Positions 50,528 through 60,843 are shown, counted from the first letter of the stretch. The stretch: 64,000 nt of DNA from Xanthomonas sp. 3793 (GCF_024806835.1 NZ_JANTYU010000002.1:1-64000), one strand, 5' to 3'. The notes: generated by a model from the sequence alone, not told the origin. Made by a program: numbers and translations.

Positions 50528-51811
50528 ATGAACGCAACGAACTCTCTCTCCGACTGGCTCGTCTACATCGAGCAACAACACCCCAGCAGCATCGCGATGG
50601 GGTTGGAGCGCGTGCGCGAGGTCGCCGCGAGGTTGCAGATCGCAGCGCCGGCAAAGCACGTCATCGTCGTAGGAGGCACCAACGGCAAGGGCTCGACGGT
50701 GGCCTTTATTGAGGCGATCGGGCGGGCGGCCGGCTGGAAGGTGGGCACCTACACCTCGCCGCATCTGCTGCGCTACAACGAGCGCGTGCGTATCGATGGC
50801 AGCGAGGCCAGCGACGTGCAACTGGTGGATGCATTCGCAGCCGTCGAAGTGGCGCGCGGCCAGACCGCACTGACCTATTTCGAGTACGGCACACTGGCCG
50901 CGTTGTGGCTGTTGCAGTGCTCCGGTCTGGATCTGGCGGTGCTGGAGATCGGCCTGGGCGGTCGCCTGGATGCGGTGAACATCATCGATTCGGATGTGGC
51001 GGTGATCACCACCGTGGATATCGATCACACCGATTGGCTGGGCGAAGACCGCGAGGCGATCGGCACAGAGAAGGCCGGCATCATTCGTGCCTGGAAACCG
51101 GTGGTGCTGGGCGAGATCGACCCGCCGTCGAGCGTGTTGCGGCGTGCTTATCAATTGGGCGCCAACGCGATCCGCGCCGGTAGCGATTATTTCTTCGAGC
51201 CGATCGACACACCGCACCCCAACGCGCAGCACTGGCGCTGGCGCGATGTCGCGGTGACCTTGGAGCTTCCGATGCCGGCTTTGCACGCGCCGGTGCAGCT
51301 GGCCAATGCGGCCGCGGCGATCGCCGCGCTGCAGGCATTGCCGGTGCAACTGCCCGCTGCTGCCTGGGCGCAGGGCATCACCAACGCCCGGGTGGCCGGG
51401 CGCCTGCAGCGCATCGACGTCGATGGCGTGCAGGTGTTGCTGGATGTCGGCCACAACCCGCAGGCCGCGCGCGCGCTGGCCGATGCACTCGGCGCGCAGG
51501 CGCATGCCGGCAGCACGCATGCGATCTACGCCGCATTGGGAGACAAGGACGTGCTGGGCGTAGTGGAGGCGGTGGCCGCGCAGATCGACCACTGGACGCT
51601 GGCCGGGCTGGAAGGCGTACGTGGGCAGTCGGCCGAGGCCTTGCAGCAGCGCCTGCAGGGCAGCGCTGCGGCGCAGGCGCCGCGCCAGCGCGACGTCGCA
51701 AGCGCACTGCGCACGGTACTGGCAGCAGCAAAGCCCGGGGACCGCGTGCTGGTGTTCGGCTCGTTTCATACCATTGCCGACGCGCTGAACGCACTTCGTT
51801 CAGCCCACTAG
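50528..51811 (+). CDS. folC: Bifunctional folylpolyglutamate / dihydrofolate synthase
   Basis: 427 residues from the ATG at 50528. Mur-ligase type: P-loop VGGTNGKGSTVAFIEA, YTSPHLLRYNERVRI, LEIGLGGRLDAVN, TTVDIDHTDWLG, LLDVGHNPQAA. Adds glutamates to folates. It starts the conserved folC-dedD-cvpA-purF order; accD, which precedes folC in E. coli, is not here. No ribosome-binding site is evident; a GATAAT at 50495-50500 might be a -10 for a very short leader. Confidence 0.95.
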   Translation: MNATNSLSDWLVYIEQQHPSSIAMGLERVREVAARLQIAAPAKHVIVVGGTNGKGSTVAFIEAIGRAAGWKVGTYTSPHLLRYNERVRIDGSEASDVQLVDAFAAVEVARGQTALTYFEYGTLAALWLLQCSGLDLAVLEIGLGGRLDAVNIIDSDVAVITTVDIDHTDWLGEDREAIGTEKAGIIRAWKPVVLGEIDPPSSVLRRAYQLGANAIRAGSDYFFEPIDTPHPNAQHWRWRDVAVTLELPMPALHAPVQLANAAAAIAALQALPVQLPAAAWAQGITNARVAGRLQRIDVDGVQVLLDVGHNPQAARALADALGAQAHAGSTHAIYAALGDKDVLGVVEAVAAQIDHWTLAGLEGVRGQSAEALQQRLQGSAAAQAPRQRDVASALRTVLAAAKPGDRVLVFGSFHTIADALNALRSAH

Positions 51812-51834
51812 GGTCGGCGAGGTGGCGCCGGCCT

Positions 51835-51840
51835 TATAAT
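51835..51840 (+). promoter_or_regulatory. Possible -10 box before the dedD-like gene
   Basis: Perfect TATAAT 38 bases before the GTG start, but no recognisable -35 at 16-18 bases. Confidence 0.35.
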
Positions 51841-51878
51841 CGCCGCGGCACCCCGCCACGCCTGTAGCGCTCTTTACT

Positions 51879-52946
51879 GTGGACACTGCTCTGAAACAGC
51901 GACTGATTGGCGCCATCGTTCTGGTGGCGCTTGCCGTGATCTTCCTGCCGATGCTGGTCAAGGGCCCCGCGCCGTCTAGCGGTGTGGCCGATGTCCCGCT
52001 GGAGGCGCCTGCCGCGCCCGGCAATGGCGAGTTCGAAACCCGCGAATTGCCGCTGGTCACCCCGGGCAATGCGCCTGCGGGTGGCGCGCTGGGCATGGCC
52101 GGTGCCCCCAGCGCGCCGGCCGCAGTGCAGGACAACCCGGACGCCGCCGATCTGGCCACCCCCTTCAGCGCCCCGTCCGCGCCGGAAGTGGCGGCCGGCA
52201 ACTACGCGGTGAATTTTGGCGCGTATGCCACCAGCACCGATGCCGATGCGGTGATCGCGCGGCTTAAGCAGGCGCAGCTGCCCGGCTTCAGCGAGAAGAC
52301 CCAGATCAATGGTCGCCCCGCCTGGCGCGTGCGCGTGGGGCCGTATGCCGACCAGGCCCAGGCCGAATCGGCGCGGCTGCAGGCAGTGAAGGTGCGCAGC
52401 GACGTCAACGCGCAGGTGGTGACGCTGGACGCCAACGCTTCCGCACCGGCGCCGGTTGCCACGCCGACGCTGACGCCTGCGCCGGCCGCAAAGCCTGGCA
52501 GCAGCGTGGCCGCCGCCAGCGCGCCTGCCGCGCCCAAGACCGAGAGCCTGCCACCGGAACCGGCCAAGCCGGTCGCCGCTCCCAAGCCGGCCGAAGCGCC
52601 CAAACCGGCGCCGGCCAAGCCTGACGTTGCCAAGCTGGAACCGGCCAAGCCAGAGCCGGCAAAACCGGTTGCGGCCGCACCCACCGTGCCGGCGGCTCCT
52701 GCCGCAAGCGGTGTCGGGTTTGCGGTGCAGCTGGGCGCGTTCGGCCGCGCCGAAGATGCCAATGCCCTGCGCGACCGCGTGCGCGCTGCCGGCTTCAGCG
52801 CCTTCGTCGAACAGGTCCGCACCGACAAGGGCGCACTCAACCGCGTGCGCGTCGGCCCGGTCGCCAATCGTGGCGATGCCGAGCAGTTGCGCGCACAGGT
52901 GGCGGCCAAGGTCGGTATTTCCGGCATGGTGCGTCCGCATCCTTAG
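51879..52946 (+). CDS. dedD: Inner-membrane protein with two SPOR domains (DedD-like)
   Basis: 355 residues, GTG start. One membrane helix at 8-28 (LIGAIVLVALAVIFLPML), then periplasm: SPOR domain about 107-183 (YAVNFGAYATSTDADAVIARL, AWRVRVGPYAD), an Ala-Pro-Lys linker with AKPxPAKP repeats, and a second SPOR domain about 277-352 (GFAVQLGAFGRAEDANALRDRV, RVRVGPVANRGDAEQ). SPOR domains bind denuded glycan at the septum. E. coli DedD has a single SPOR domain, so the doubling is notable. Position between folC and cvpA supports the name. Confidence 0.88.
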   Translation: MDTALKQRLIGAIVLVALAVIFLPMLVKGPAPSSGVADVPLEAPAAPGNGEFETRELPLVTPGNAPAGGALGMAGAPSAPAAVQDNPDAADLATPFSAPSAPEVAAGNYAVNFGAYATSTDADAVIARLKQAQLPGFSEKTQINGRPAWRVRVGPYADQAQAESARLQAVKVRSDVNAQVVTLDANASAPAPVATPTLTPAPAAKPGSSVAAASAPAAPKTESLPPEPAKPVAAPKPAEAPKPAPAKPDVAKLEPAKPEPAKPVAAAPTVPAAPAASGVGFAVQLGAFGRAEDANALRDRVRAAGFSAFVEQVRTDKGALNRVRVGPVANRGDAEQLRAQVAAKVGISGMVRPHP

Positions 52947-53170
52947 AGATGCTCTCGACCTGCCGCGCCGCCTGGCGTCTGCGGTAGCGGTGCGAATCGG
53001 CGTGAGCCACGCGTCCGGTCCACGTGTTGCAGGCGCCGAAGAGGCGGATGATCAGCGCTGGCGTCTTTCGGACACACCCGCAGTTTCGACAGCTTCACGC
53101 CCACGGAGGGGAAGGCAATGATCAGCAAGCCACGTTGGACCGGCGTACGCGCCGCGCGGAGACCTCGCCA

Positions 53171-53926
53171 ATGATCGACATGGTGTTGAGCGTCATCATT
53201 CTGGTGTCGGCGCTGTTGGGCCTGCTGCGCGGCTTCGTCGCGATCGTGGTCGGCACCTTGTCGTGGTTGCTGGCGGGCTGGGCTACGTTCCTGTTTGGCG
53301 GCTCGGCCGCGCGCTGGCTGGCCGATGGCAAGCATCCGTCGGCCACCGAGTCGTTCGGCGGCTACGCCATGGTGTTTGTCGGCGTGCTGATCAGTGTGGC
53401 GGTGATCGGCATGGTCATTCGCGCCGGCGTGGATGCGGTCAAGCTCGGCGGGACCGACCGCATGCTCGGGTTCGGTCTGGGCGTGGTGCGCGGCGGGTTT
53501 CTGGCCAGCGTGCTGGTGCTGCTGATGGGCTTCACGCCATTGCCGCGCGAGGCGGCGTGGCGACAATCGGTGCTGCTGCCGATCCTGCAGCCCGGTGCCG
53601 GCTGGATGCGAGCGCAACTGCCGGCCTGGCGCATGCCGTCGATGGACATGCCATCCATGGAACTGGGCAACCTGCCCACGGAGTTGGGGAAGTTGCCTTC
53701 GACAGGCGATAATGCGGACCTGGGCAAAATGCTGTCCGGGTCCGGACTGAGCGACACCGTGTCGCGGGCGCTCGGCAAACCCGGCAACGCCGCCAGCGAC
53801 GCCAGCGACGGACGCAATCCGGCGCAGGCGATGCCGGCCAATATCGATCCGGCGCAGGTTCGCGGCGGAGAAAGCGACCCGGCTCGGGTCGAATCCCAAG
53901 GCCAGGCACGGCCACCTTCACAGTAA
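53171..53926 (+). CDS. cvpA: CvpA family membrane protein
   Basis: 251 residues from the ATG at 53171 (GGAG at 53158-53161). Four hydrophobic segments in the first 165 residues (VLSVIILVSALLGLLRGFVA, FLFGGSAARW, VFVGVLISVAVIGMVI, GGFLASVLVLLMGF) match CvpA; a proline/methionine-rich C-terminal third (MPSMDMPSMELGN) is not part of the family core. Required for colicin V secretion in E. coli; true role unclear. Followed 30 bases later by purF. Confidence 0.92.
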   Translation: MIDMVLSVIILVSALLGLLRGFVAIVVGTLSWLLAGWATFLFGGSAARWLADGKHPSATESFGGYAMVFVGVLISVAVIGMVIRAGVDAVKLGGTDRMLGFGLGVVRGGFLASVLVLLMGFTPLPREAAWRQSVLLPILQPGAGWMRAQLPAWRMPSMDMPSMELGNLPTELGKLPSTGDNADLGKMLSGSGLSDTVSRALGKPGNAASDASDGRNPAQAMPANIDPAQVRGGESDPARVESQGQARPPSQ

Positions 53927-53956
53927 CGGCGCAAGCCGCAGCGGAGAACGCGCACC

Positions 53957-55423
53957 ATGTGTGGCATCGTCGGTATTGTCGGCAACCAAAACGTCGCCGG
54001 GCAACTTTATGACGGCCTGACCGTCCTGCAGCATCGTGGGCAGGACGCCGCAGGCATCGCCACCGCAGACGGCACGCGGTTGCGCGTGCAAAAAGCCAAT
54101 GGCCTGGTACGCGATGTCTTCGACGAGAAAAAGATGGCGGTGCTGGAAGGCCGCGTCGGCATCGCGCATTGCCGCTACCCGACCGCAGGCTCGGAAGGCA
54201 TGGACGAGGCGCAGCCGTTCTACGTCAATTCGCCCTACGGCATCGCGCTGGCGCACAACGGCAACCTGATCAACACCGAGGCCCTGCGCCAGCAGGTGTT
54301 CGAAGCCGACCGCCGCAACATCAACACCGATTCGGACAGCGAAGTGCTGCTGAACGTGTTCGCCTACGAGCTGGATGCGCAGCGCATGCTCACCCCCGAG
54401 GCGGCGATCCGCGCGGTGGCCGGCGTGCACCGCCGTTGCAAGGGCGGCTATGCGGTGGTGAGCGTGGTGCTGGGCCTGGGTCTGGTGGCCTTCCGCGACC
54501 CGCACGGCATCCGTCCGCTGGTGCTGGGCAAGCGCGAGCACGCCGAAGGCACCGAATACATCGTCTCCTCCGAATCGGCCGCGCTTGACATCCTCGGCTA
54601 CCAGCGCGTGCGCGACGTGCGTCCCGGCGAGGCGATGGTGATCACCGCGCGCGGCGAGCTGTTTTCGGAAGTCTGCGCGGCGCCGACCGTCAACGCGCCG
54701 TGCATCTTCGAGTACGTGTACTTCGCGCGCCCCGATTCGATGATCGACAATATTTCGGTGCACAAGGCGCGTATGCGCATGGGCCTGAAGCTGGGCGAGA
54801 AGATCCTGCGCCTGCGCCCGGATCACGATATCGACACCATCATTCCGATCCCGGACACCTCGCGCGACGTGGCGCTGGAAATGTCCAACGTGCTCGGGGT
54901 GAAATACCGCGAGGGTTTCGTCAAGAACCGTTACGTGGGCCGCACCTTCATCATGCCGGGGCAGGGCGAGCGGCAGAAGTCGGTGCGCCGCAAGCTCAAC
55001 CCGATCCACCTGGAATTCCGCAACCGTGTGGTGCTGCTGGTGGACGATTCCATCGTACGCGGCACCACCAGCCGGCAGATCGTGCAGATGGCGCGCGATG
55101 CCGGTGCGCGCAAGGTGTACTTGGCCTCGGCCGCGCCGCCGGTGCGTTACCCCAATATCTACGGCATCGACATGCCGGCCGCCGAAGAGCTGATCGCGCA
55201 TGGCCGCAGCGAGCTGGAAATCCAGGAATTCCTGGGCTGCGACTGGCTGATCTACCAGGACCTGGAAGATCTGGAAGTGGCGGTGCGCGAAGGCAATCCG
55301 GACATCCAGCAGTTCGATTCCTCGTGTTTCAACGGCGAGTACATCACCGGCATCGAACCGGGCTATTTCGAACGCATCCAGCAACTGCGCTCGGACGATG
55401 CCAAGAAGCGTCGCCGCGCCTGA
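53957..55423 (+). CDS. purF: Amidophosphoribosyltransferase
   Basis: 488 residues, first committed step of purine synthesis (PRPP plus glutamine to phosphoribosylamine). N-terminal nucleophile Cys2 (MCGIVGIVG), [38 protein letters not shown] loop [19 protein letters not shown]. No processed leader peptide, so it is the enterobacterial type. Its last 26 bases overlap the next gene. Confidence 0.97.
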   Translation: MCGIVGIVGNQNVAGQLYDGLTVLQHRGQDAAGIATADGTRLRVQKANGLVRDVFDEKKMAVLEGRVGIAHCRYPTAGSEGMDEAQPFYVNSPYGIALAHNGNLINTEALRQQVFEADRRNINTDSDSEVLLNVFAYELDAQRMLTPEAAIRAVAGVHRRCKGGYAVVSVVLGLGLVAFRDPHGIRPLVLGKREHAEGTEYIVSSESAALDILGYQRVRDVRPGEAMVITARGELFSEVCAAPTVNAPCIFEYVYFARPDSMIDNISVHKARMRMGLKLGEKILRLRPDHDIDTIIPIPDTSRDVALEMSNVLGVKYREGFVKNRYVGRTFIMPGQGERQKSVRRKLNPIHLEFRNRVVLLVDDSIVRGTTSRQIVQMARDAGARKVYLASAAPPVRYPNIYGIDMPAAEELIAHGRSELEIQEFLGCDWLIYQDLEDLEVAVREGNPDIQQFDSSCFNGEYITGIEPGYFERIQQLRSDDAKKRRRA

Positions 55424-56003
55424 ATTGTCACGGCGCTGCGGCCACCTTGCCGTGGTCGCCGCCGTGGTAGCCCTGCTGCTGTCGGGCTGCGTCGTCGATG
55501 ACGCTGCGCCAGTCCGCACCGTGGACGATGCGCGCTTGCGCAACGGCCAGGTGCCTGTTGCGCTGAGCACCACCTTGGACATGCAATTGGACTGGCAGCA
55601 ACAGGCCGCACTGGACCCCGCATTCGCCACGCCCGCAGGCGCGCAGCGGCTGGATCTTGCCGGCGCCACGCGCGTGGGCGAGGCGATTGTGGTGGTGCGG
55701 CTGCGCGAGGCGGCAGCTGCAGGCGCACCGCCAGCGGGCCTGGCCGAATGGACGTACGCGGTGGATTGCCGCAGCGACCAGGCGCGCTTGCTCGGCGCCG
55801 GAGTCGGCATTGGTGCGGGTGAACCTGGCGCATTGCCATCAGCGGTGTCCGCGCCTGCACAGGCCGATCGTACGCGGCTGTTCGCGCTGGCCTGTGCCAA
55901 ACGCACCGCTTGCCAGTTGCGGATCAAGGCAAACCCGTGCGAGCGGGTGCGTGCAGCATCGCTGGCAGCACTGGGCCGGCAACCGCTGCGGCAGGCCCGG
56001 TGA
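55398..56003 (+). CDS. Conserved lipoprotein, unknown function
   Basis: 201 residues from an ATG at 55398, 26 bases inside purF in another frame. Lipobox LLSGC with Cys at about residue 31 after [12 protein letters not shown]. The rest has few landmarks: [26 protein letters not shown], and a cysteine-rich end ([28 protein letters not shown]) that may form disulfides. The following gene begins 3 bases later. No family recognised. Confidence 0.72.
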   Translation: MPRSVAAPELSRRCGHLAVVAAVVALLLSGCVVDDAAPVRTVDDARLRNGQVPVALSTTLDMQLDWQQQAALDPAFATPAGAQRLDLAGATRVGEAIVVVRLREAAAAGAPPAGLAEWTYAVDCRSDQARLLGAGVGIGAGEPGALPSAVSAPAQADRTRLFALACAKRTACQLRIKANPCERVRAASLAALGRQPLRQAR

Positions 56004-56005
56004 GC

Positions 56006-56806
56006 ATGGATCTGTTCGATGCCGCACGCGGGTGCCTGGACGCTGCCGACCCGCTGCGAAAGGTCGCGTTGACGCAACAGTGCGCAGCCGCGTTTCGCGA
56101 GGGCCGGCTGCTGTTGGACGCGGCCGCTCCTGCACCTGGGCCGATCCGCATGCCGGGTCGGCCAGCCACGCCGGTGCTGGTGCACCCGCGCGAGCTGCCG
56201 CGGCGCGGGCTGGGCACGCCGGAAGGGCGCGCTGCCTTCATCCATGCGATTGCGCATATCGAACTCAATGCGATCGATCTGGCCTGGGACGCGGTGTATC
56301 GCTTTCGCGGCCTGCCTGATGGCTTCTACGCCGATTGGGTGGCGGTGGCCGACGACGAATCGCGTCACTTCATGCTGCTGCGCGCACGCCTGCAGGCACA
56401 CGATCGCGACTACGGCGACTTTGCCGCGCACAACGGCTTGTGGGAAATGTGCGAGAAAACCGCGCATGACGGTCTGGCGCGCATGGCGTTGGTGCCGCGG
56501 GTGCTGGAAGCGCGCGGCCTGGATGTGACACCGGCGATGATCGTCAAACTGCGTTCGCTCGGCGATGCCGCCACGGCCGAGGTGCTGGAGACGATCCTGC
56601 GCGAGGAAGTGGCGCACGTGGCCGCCGGCTCGCGCTGGTACCGCTGGTATTGCGCACAGGCCGGTATCGAACCAAGGGCGCGCTTCAAGGCGTTGTTGCG
56701 CGAGTACGCCGGCGGTTATCTGCATGGCCCGTTCAATCTGCAGGCGCGGCTGCTTGCCGGTTTCGACGAAGACGAACTGGCCGATCTGGTGGAGCAGGCC
56801 GGCTGA
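56006..56806 (+). CDS. DUF455 ferritin-like protein
   Basis: 266 residues from the ATG at 56006; a GTG two codons earlier (56000) overlaps the preceding stop and is equally possible. Helical ferritin-like pattern with carboxylate-histidine blocks IHAIAHIELNAIDLAWDA, VADDESRHFMLLRARL and REEVAHVAAGSRWYRW, which suggest a di-iron centre. Biochemistry unknown. Coupled to the lipoprotein gene upstream. Confidence 0.85.
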   Translation: MDLFDAARGCLDAADPLRKVALTQQCAAAFREGRLLLDAAAPAPGPIRMPGRPATPVLVHPRELPRRGLGTPEGRAAFIHAIAHIELNAIDLAWDAVYRFRGLPDGFYADWVAVADDESRHFMLLRARLQAHDRDYGDFAAHNGLWEMCEKTAHDGLARMALVPRVLEARGLDVTPAMIVKLRSLGDAATAEVLETILREEVAHVAAGSRWYRWYCAQAGIEPRARFKALLREYAGGYLHGPFNLQARLLAGFDEDELADLVEQAG

Positions 56807-57685
56807 GGGCGTGGTTCGATGCCGCTGTCATGCAACGGTATACGCATGCGCAGTCGGGCACGGGGCGCAGAGTGATTTAGGTGCGCTTGACGCGATCCGC
56901 GCTTCGCAAGCGGCGCTGGTCGAGGCTGCAGTGCCCTCACCAATCGGAAGCTACGCAGCGCATCCATCCCTGCGGTCACCGCGTCCTGCAATCGGTGGGA
57001 TGCCACACCACGGACTTTGTCGATTGCTCGATTGAAAACCAGGCACACCCACCATCACGACCGGTCCTTGCCCGCCCACCGTCGCGGGCCCTGATGCGGC
57101 GTGGATGCATAAGAGTCTGCATGGACGGATTCACCGCGCGTCCCGCGATGGAGGGCAGTTAAGGCCCCTGCAGCTAAAGCACGGATCAAGCGCTTTGCAA
57201 GCGCTGAATGCAGCGCAGCTAAGCCTCCCAAGACAGCCAAGAACCTTCTCGTCAGAGCGGCTGACAGAGCGCCGGGAACACACGCAGGTTGCTGCCGGCC
57301 GCGCCCCCCGGCTGGCATCCGACCTGTCCATTCGATACAGGCCCAGCCAATGACAGCGATGCCCGCCTGATCGACGCGCGTTGGTTGGCGCGTGGTTTTC
57401 GGTCTGTCGGTAGACCTGCGTACTTGGTCTGACTTGCGCCGCTGCAACATCGGCGATGCAGCGCAACGCGCGCGTCTCGCCGCCACCCCTTTCGACCGGA
57501 ACTGTGCGCTACGTCGTCACGCATGCGGCCGGAATCGCATCCAGTCTTCGGTAAGCATCACAAAAACGTAATTTTCTTTTGTAACAACTTGCATTCGGTA
57601 CATTCCGGCGCGCCCTAATGGCGTCCCGGGGACAGGGGCCCGGTGTTTCGCACCCATTGCTTCCATGTCTTAGGAGAGAGAGACG
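56807..57685. other. Gene-poor stretch upstream of the metalloprotease
   Basis: About 880 bases with only overlapping short frames. An AT-rich tract at 57558-57584 in an otherwise GC-rich region, followed by TACATT near 57599, probably belongs to the protease promoter, but a good -35 is missing. Confidence 0.45.
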
Positions 57686-58939
57686 ATGAAGTCGAAGTCG
57701 ATGTGCACCACGGTCGGTCTGATCGCCATGTGCCTGGCCGGGTCGGCCGCTGCTGCCGGCAAGCCCCTGTACCAAACCGGCCCGGCGCTCAGCCGCAGCG
57801 CCGCGGCAACCGCCACCGCAGAACCCTCGCTGCAACGCCTGTTGAGCGCCCCGTCCACCACCAACGCACAGGTGGTGCAGCTCGATGCCGGCGCGGTGAC
57901 CGCTGGCGAAAAACTGCTGGAATTGCAGCTGGATGGCCAGACCATCACCGCCACGCAGGCCAAGGTGGATGCGTTGGAGGGCGGCGACAGCGTGTGGTAC
58001 GGCAACCTCGGCCCGCGCGCCGGCACCCGCGCGCGCACTTTGTCCGGCGTGGACCCGTTGAACTCGGCCATCCTGGTGCGCAGCGGCGAGACCGTCACCG
58101 GCACCATCCGCTACGCCGGCAAGCTGTATCGCCTGCGTCCGTTGGCTGATGGCCGCCATGTGCTGGTGCAGGTCGACGAGCAACGCATGCCGCAGGAACA
58201 TCCGGCCGAATACAGCCTGCTGCCCAGGTTCGACATGCCCGGCGACGGGCGCGTGACCGCAGCGGCCGCCTCATCCGGCAGCCCGGCCACCATCCGCGTG
58301 CTGGTCGTGGCCACCAACAAGGCGGTAACCGCGTACGGCGGCAACATGCAGTCGCTGGTGCAGCTGGCGGTGGCCGAAGCCAACCAGGGCTACATCAACA
58401 GCAATGTCGGCATCACCCTGCAGCTGGCGCGCTACGAGACCACCAGCTACACCGAAACCGGCAACTTCACCACCGACCTGCAGCGCTTCCGCGTAACCAA
58501 CGACGGTTACATGGACAGCATCCACACCAGCCGCAACACCTACACCGCAGACGTGGGCGTGATCGTGCTGGACAACAGCAGCTACTGCGGGCTGGCCTCG
58601 GGCATCGGCTCCACGGCCGCGAGCGCCTTCGCGTCGGTGTACTGGGACTGCGCGACCGGCTACTACAGCTTTGCGCATGAAATCGGCCATCTGCAAAGCG
58701 CCCGCCACGATGCCACCAACGACCCGAGCACCTCGCCGTACGCCTATGGTCACGGCTATCGCTACGGCAACAGCTGGCGCACCATCATGGCCTACGATTG
58801 CACCAGCGGCTGCCCGCGGCTGAATTACTGGTCCAACCCCAACATCAGCTACAACGGCGTGCCCATGGGCAATGCCAGCACCGCCGACAATCAGCGCGTG
58901 CTGGTCAACACCAAGGCCACCATCGCCGGCTTCCGCTGA
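57686..58939 (+). CDS. Secreted metalloendopeptidase, M72 (peptidyl-Asp) family
   Basis: 417 residues; GGAGAGAGAG precedes the ATG. Signal peptide about 1-24 (AGSAAAAG), propeptide to roughly residue 200, catalytic domain after that. Zinc site HEIGHLQSARHD at 331-342 (His331, Glu332, His335, His341) with a Met-turn TIMAYDC (Met368), the metzincin layout with Ser in place of the usual Gly at 338. Likely exported by type II secretion as a degradative enzyme (inference). Confidence 0.88.
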   Translation: MKSKSMCTTVGLIAMCLAGSAAAAGKPLYQTGPALSRSAAATATAEPSLQRLLSAPSTTNAQVVQLDAGAVTAGEKLLELQLDGQTITATQAKVDALEGGDSVWYGNLGPRAGTRARTLSGVDPLNSAILVRSGETVTGTIRYAGKLYRLRPLADGRHVLVQVDEQRMPQEHPAEYSLLPRFDMPGDGRVTAAAASSGSPATIRVLVVATNKAVTAYGGNMQSLVQLAVAEANQGYINSNVGITLQLARYETTSYTETGNFTTDLQRFRVTNDGYMDSIHTSRNTYTADVGVIVLDNSSYCGLASGIGSTAASAFASVYWDCATGYYSFAHEIGHLQSARHDATNDPSTSPYAYGHGYRYGNSWRTIMAYDCTSGCPRLNYWSNPNISYNGVPMGNASTADNQRVLVNTKATIAGFR

Positions 58940-58955
58940 TCGGTGTGCGATTGCG

Positions 58956-58985
58956 ATGGCCCGGCACCGAGCGGTGTCGGGCCAT
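58956..58985 (+). terminator. Stem-loop after the metalloprotease
   Basis: A 13-bp stem ATGGCCCGGCACC/GGTGTCGGGCCAT (one G-U) with loop GAGC, 17 bases after the stop. There is no T-run, so termination would be weak or processing may be involved. Confidence 0.6.
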
Positions 58986-59076
58986 TGCGCGAGTGCGCTA
59001 CACCCGGGCGCGATGATCGCGCAGACTAGACGCACCGCCGGCGCCTGCCGGCCACGTCCTGTCGAGCGGAGCACTC

Positions 59077-59496
59077 ATGTCCACGTCCCCGCGTTATGCG
59101 CTGCTGTGCCTGGTCGCGCTGGCAGTTGCCGGATGCAAACAGCAACCTGCCGAGCCCGCCGCCACCCCACCCAAGCCCGCGGTTGCCGTGCCGGCGCCCG
59201 CCACCGAAAACGCTGCCCAGGCGCGCGCGCTGCAGTTGCTCGAAACACGGCTGCAAACCGACAAGGTCTACCCGGACAACTGCATCAGCATCATGGCCGA
59301 ACAGGACGATCCGCCAACACCGGACGCGTTTGAGTTTGCCGTGCACGAACGCCACGGCGACGGCTGCCCAGGCGACCCGCAGACCAGCCCGGTGCGCGAT
59401 CGCTTCCGCGTCCAGGCAGATGGCACGCTGTTCTGGTACGACGTGGTCAATGCGGATTTTGTCGACTACGCCGAGCGTGCGCGCAGCGTTCAATGA
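59077..59496 (+). CDS. Small lipoprotein, unknown function
   Basis: 139 residues; lipobox VAGC with Cys20 (LCLVALAVAGC). An Ala-Pro linker precedes [22 protein letters not shown] and FEFAVHERHGDGCPGDPQTSPVRDRFRV. The cysteine pair Cys69 and Cys96 (approximate) could form a disulfide. Not recognised as a named family. Confidence 0.75.
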   Translation: MSTSPRYALLCLVALAVAGCKQQPAEPAATPPKPAVAVPAPATENAAQARALQLLETRLQTDKVYPDNCISIMAEQDDPPTPDAFEFAVHERHGDGCPGDPQTSPVRDRFRVQADGTLFWYDVVNADFVDYAERARSVQ

Positions 59497-59906
59497 CACG
59501 CTGTAGCGACTTGGCCAGCCGGGACTGCGCGCAGGCGTCTGGTTGCCGGCGAGCGCTGCCACTGGGTATTGGCGCATCCGGACGCGATGTTGGTAGCGGC
59601 ATCCGTTGCCGATGAAGGTTGCACTTTAGGGACTTTCAGCAGCGCGATTGATCGATGTATCCGATGCCGGACGGATTGGGTGCGGCACCCGAATCGAGGG
59701 TGCAACGCGCGCGCTGCGCCGTGTTGAGCGCGAGGGCTGGACTGGACGAGGTGTTCGCTGTCTTCAGCGGCACGCCGTCGTGCGTGCGAAGCAGTGGCCG
59801 CACCTGGCCTGCGATGCGAAGCGCAGCCGCCACATTCGCGCAACCGGCGGCAACGGACTCACCGCAGCGCAATCCCCGCATGCGGGGGCGGCTGCGGCTG
59901 CCGGAT
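59497..59906. other. 410-base spacer between convergent genes
   Basis: No gene. A 14-base perfect palindrome CCCCGCATGCGGGG at 59874-59887 lies just beyond the lpxH stop and may mark its end. Confidence 0.45.
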
Positions 59907-60650
59907 CTAGAGCGGCAACTGCTCCAACGCAACGCCATCGGCATCCACCCGCAGCACCGAGCCTTGCTCGTACCAGTCGCCCAGCACGATGCGCGTGCAG
60001 GTGTTGCCACCGGCTTGCAGGGTATGGATTGCGGGGCGATGGGTATGGCCGTGGATCATGCGATCCAGGCCGTAACGCACGAAGGTCGCTTCCACCTCGG
60101 CCTGCGACACGTCGGTGACGGTTTCGAGCTGCGCCTGGTCGCCCTGCTTGAGTTCGGCGTAGCGGGCCTGACTTGCCGCACGCGCCTGCTGCGCGAAGGC
60201 CACGCGGGCGGCCAGCGGCTGCGCCAGAAACTGCGCCTGAAACACCGGGTCGCGGGTCTGCGCACGGAATGCCTGATAGGCGGTGTCGTCGGTGCACAGC
60301 AGGTCGCCGTGCAGCAGCAGCGTCGTATGACCGTAGAGATCGATCACGGTGGGGTCGGGCAAAATGCGCAAGCCGGCGCGCTGCGCGTAGGCATCGCCCA
60401 CCAGGAAATCGCGGTTGCCCGGCATGAAGAAGACTGGGACGCCGGCATCGGCCACCGCATGCAATGCCACCGCGACCTCATCTGCAGCGGTGGACGGGGT
60501 GTCATCGCCGATCCAGGCTTCGAACAGGTCCCCAAGGATGTACAGCGCATCGCTCCCGGGCACCTGCGTGCGCAGGAAATCCAGAAACAGCGCGGTGATC
60601 GCCGGCCGGGCCGGATCCAGATGCAGGTCGGAAATGAACAGTGTCGTCAT
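59907..60650 (-). CDS. lpxH: UDP-2,3-diacylglucosamine diphosphatase
   Basis: 247 residues from the ATG at 60650. Calcineurin-like dinuclear-metal residues: Asp8 and His10 (ISDLHLD), Asp41 (GDLFEAW), Asn79 (GNRDF), His114 (HGD) and the HGHTHRPA block. Produces lipid X in lipid A synthesis, at the membrane. Upstream on the same strand is the PAP2 gene, 193 bases away. Confidence 0.96.
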   Translation of the reverse strand: MTTLFISDLHLDPARPAITALFLDFLRTQVPGSDALYILGDLFEAWIGDDTPSTAADEVAVALHAVADAGVPVFFMPGNRDFLVGDAYAQRAGLRILPDPTVIDLYGHTTLLLHGDLLCTDDTAYQAFRAQTRDPVFQAQFLAQPLAARVAFAQQARAASQARYAELKQGDQAQLETVTDVSQAEVEATFVRYGLDRMIHGHTHRPAIHTLQAGGNTCTRIVLGDWYEQGSVLRVDADGVALEQLPL

Positions 60651-60843
60651 CGCGCCATTGTACGTCCGGACCGCCGGATGGCGAGGCGCGGTAGCTGCGA
60701 TTGCGTGAGCGGGCAAGCAACGCATCGCAGCGGTATGCACCTGCGCAGGCACCCGGCCCCAGTCCCGGTCTGTCGCGCAATAACGATGAGGAAACCGGGC
60801 CAGGCCTACGCGAGCTCGCGCGGCGCGGTGCTGCCGCAAACCT

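Noticed and set aside
51879..52946. Ala-Pro-Lys tract as a separate structural gene or collagen-like repeat
   Set aside because: It is a linker joining two SPOR domains in one frame.
53918..56725. A 935-codon open frame on the minus strand
   Set aside because: It runs antisense to purF and its neighbours. Long antisense frames are expected in GC-rich DNA, and the peptide is histidine/arginine-rich without motifs.
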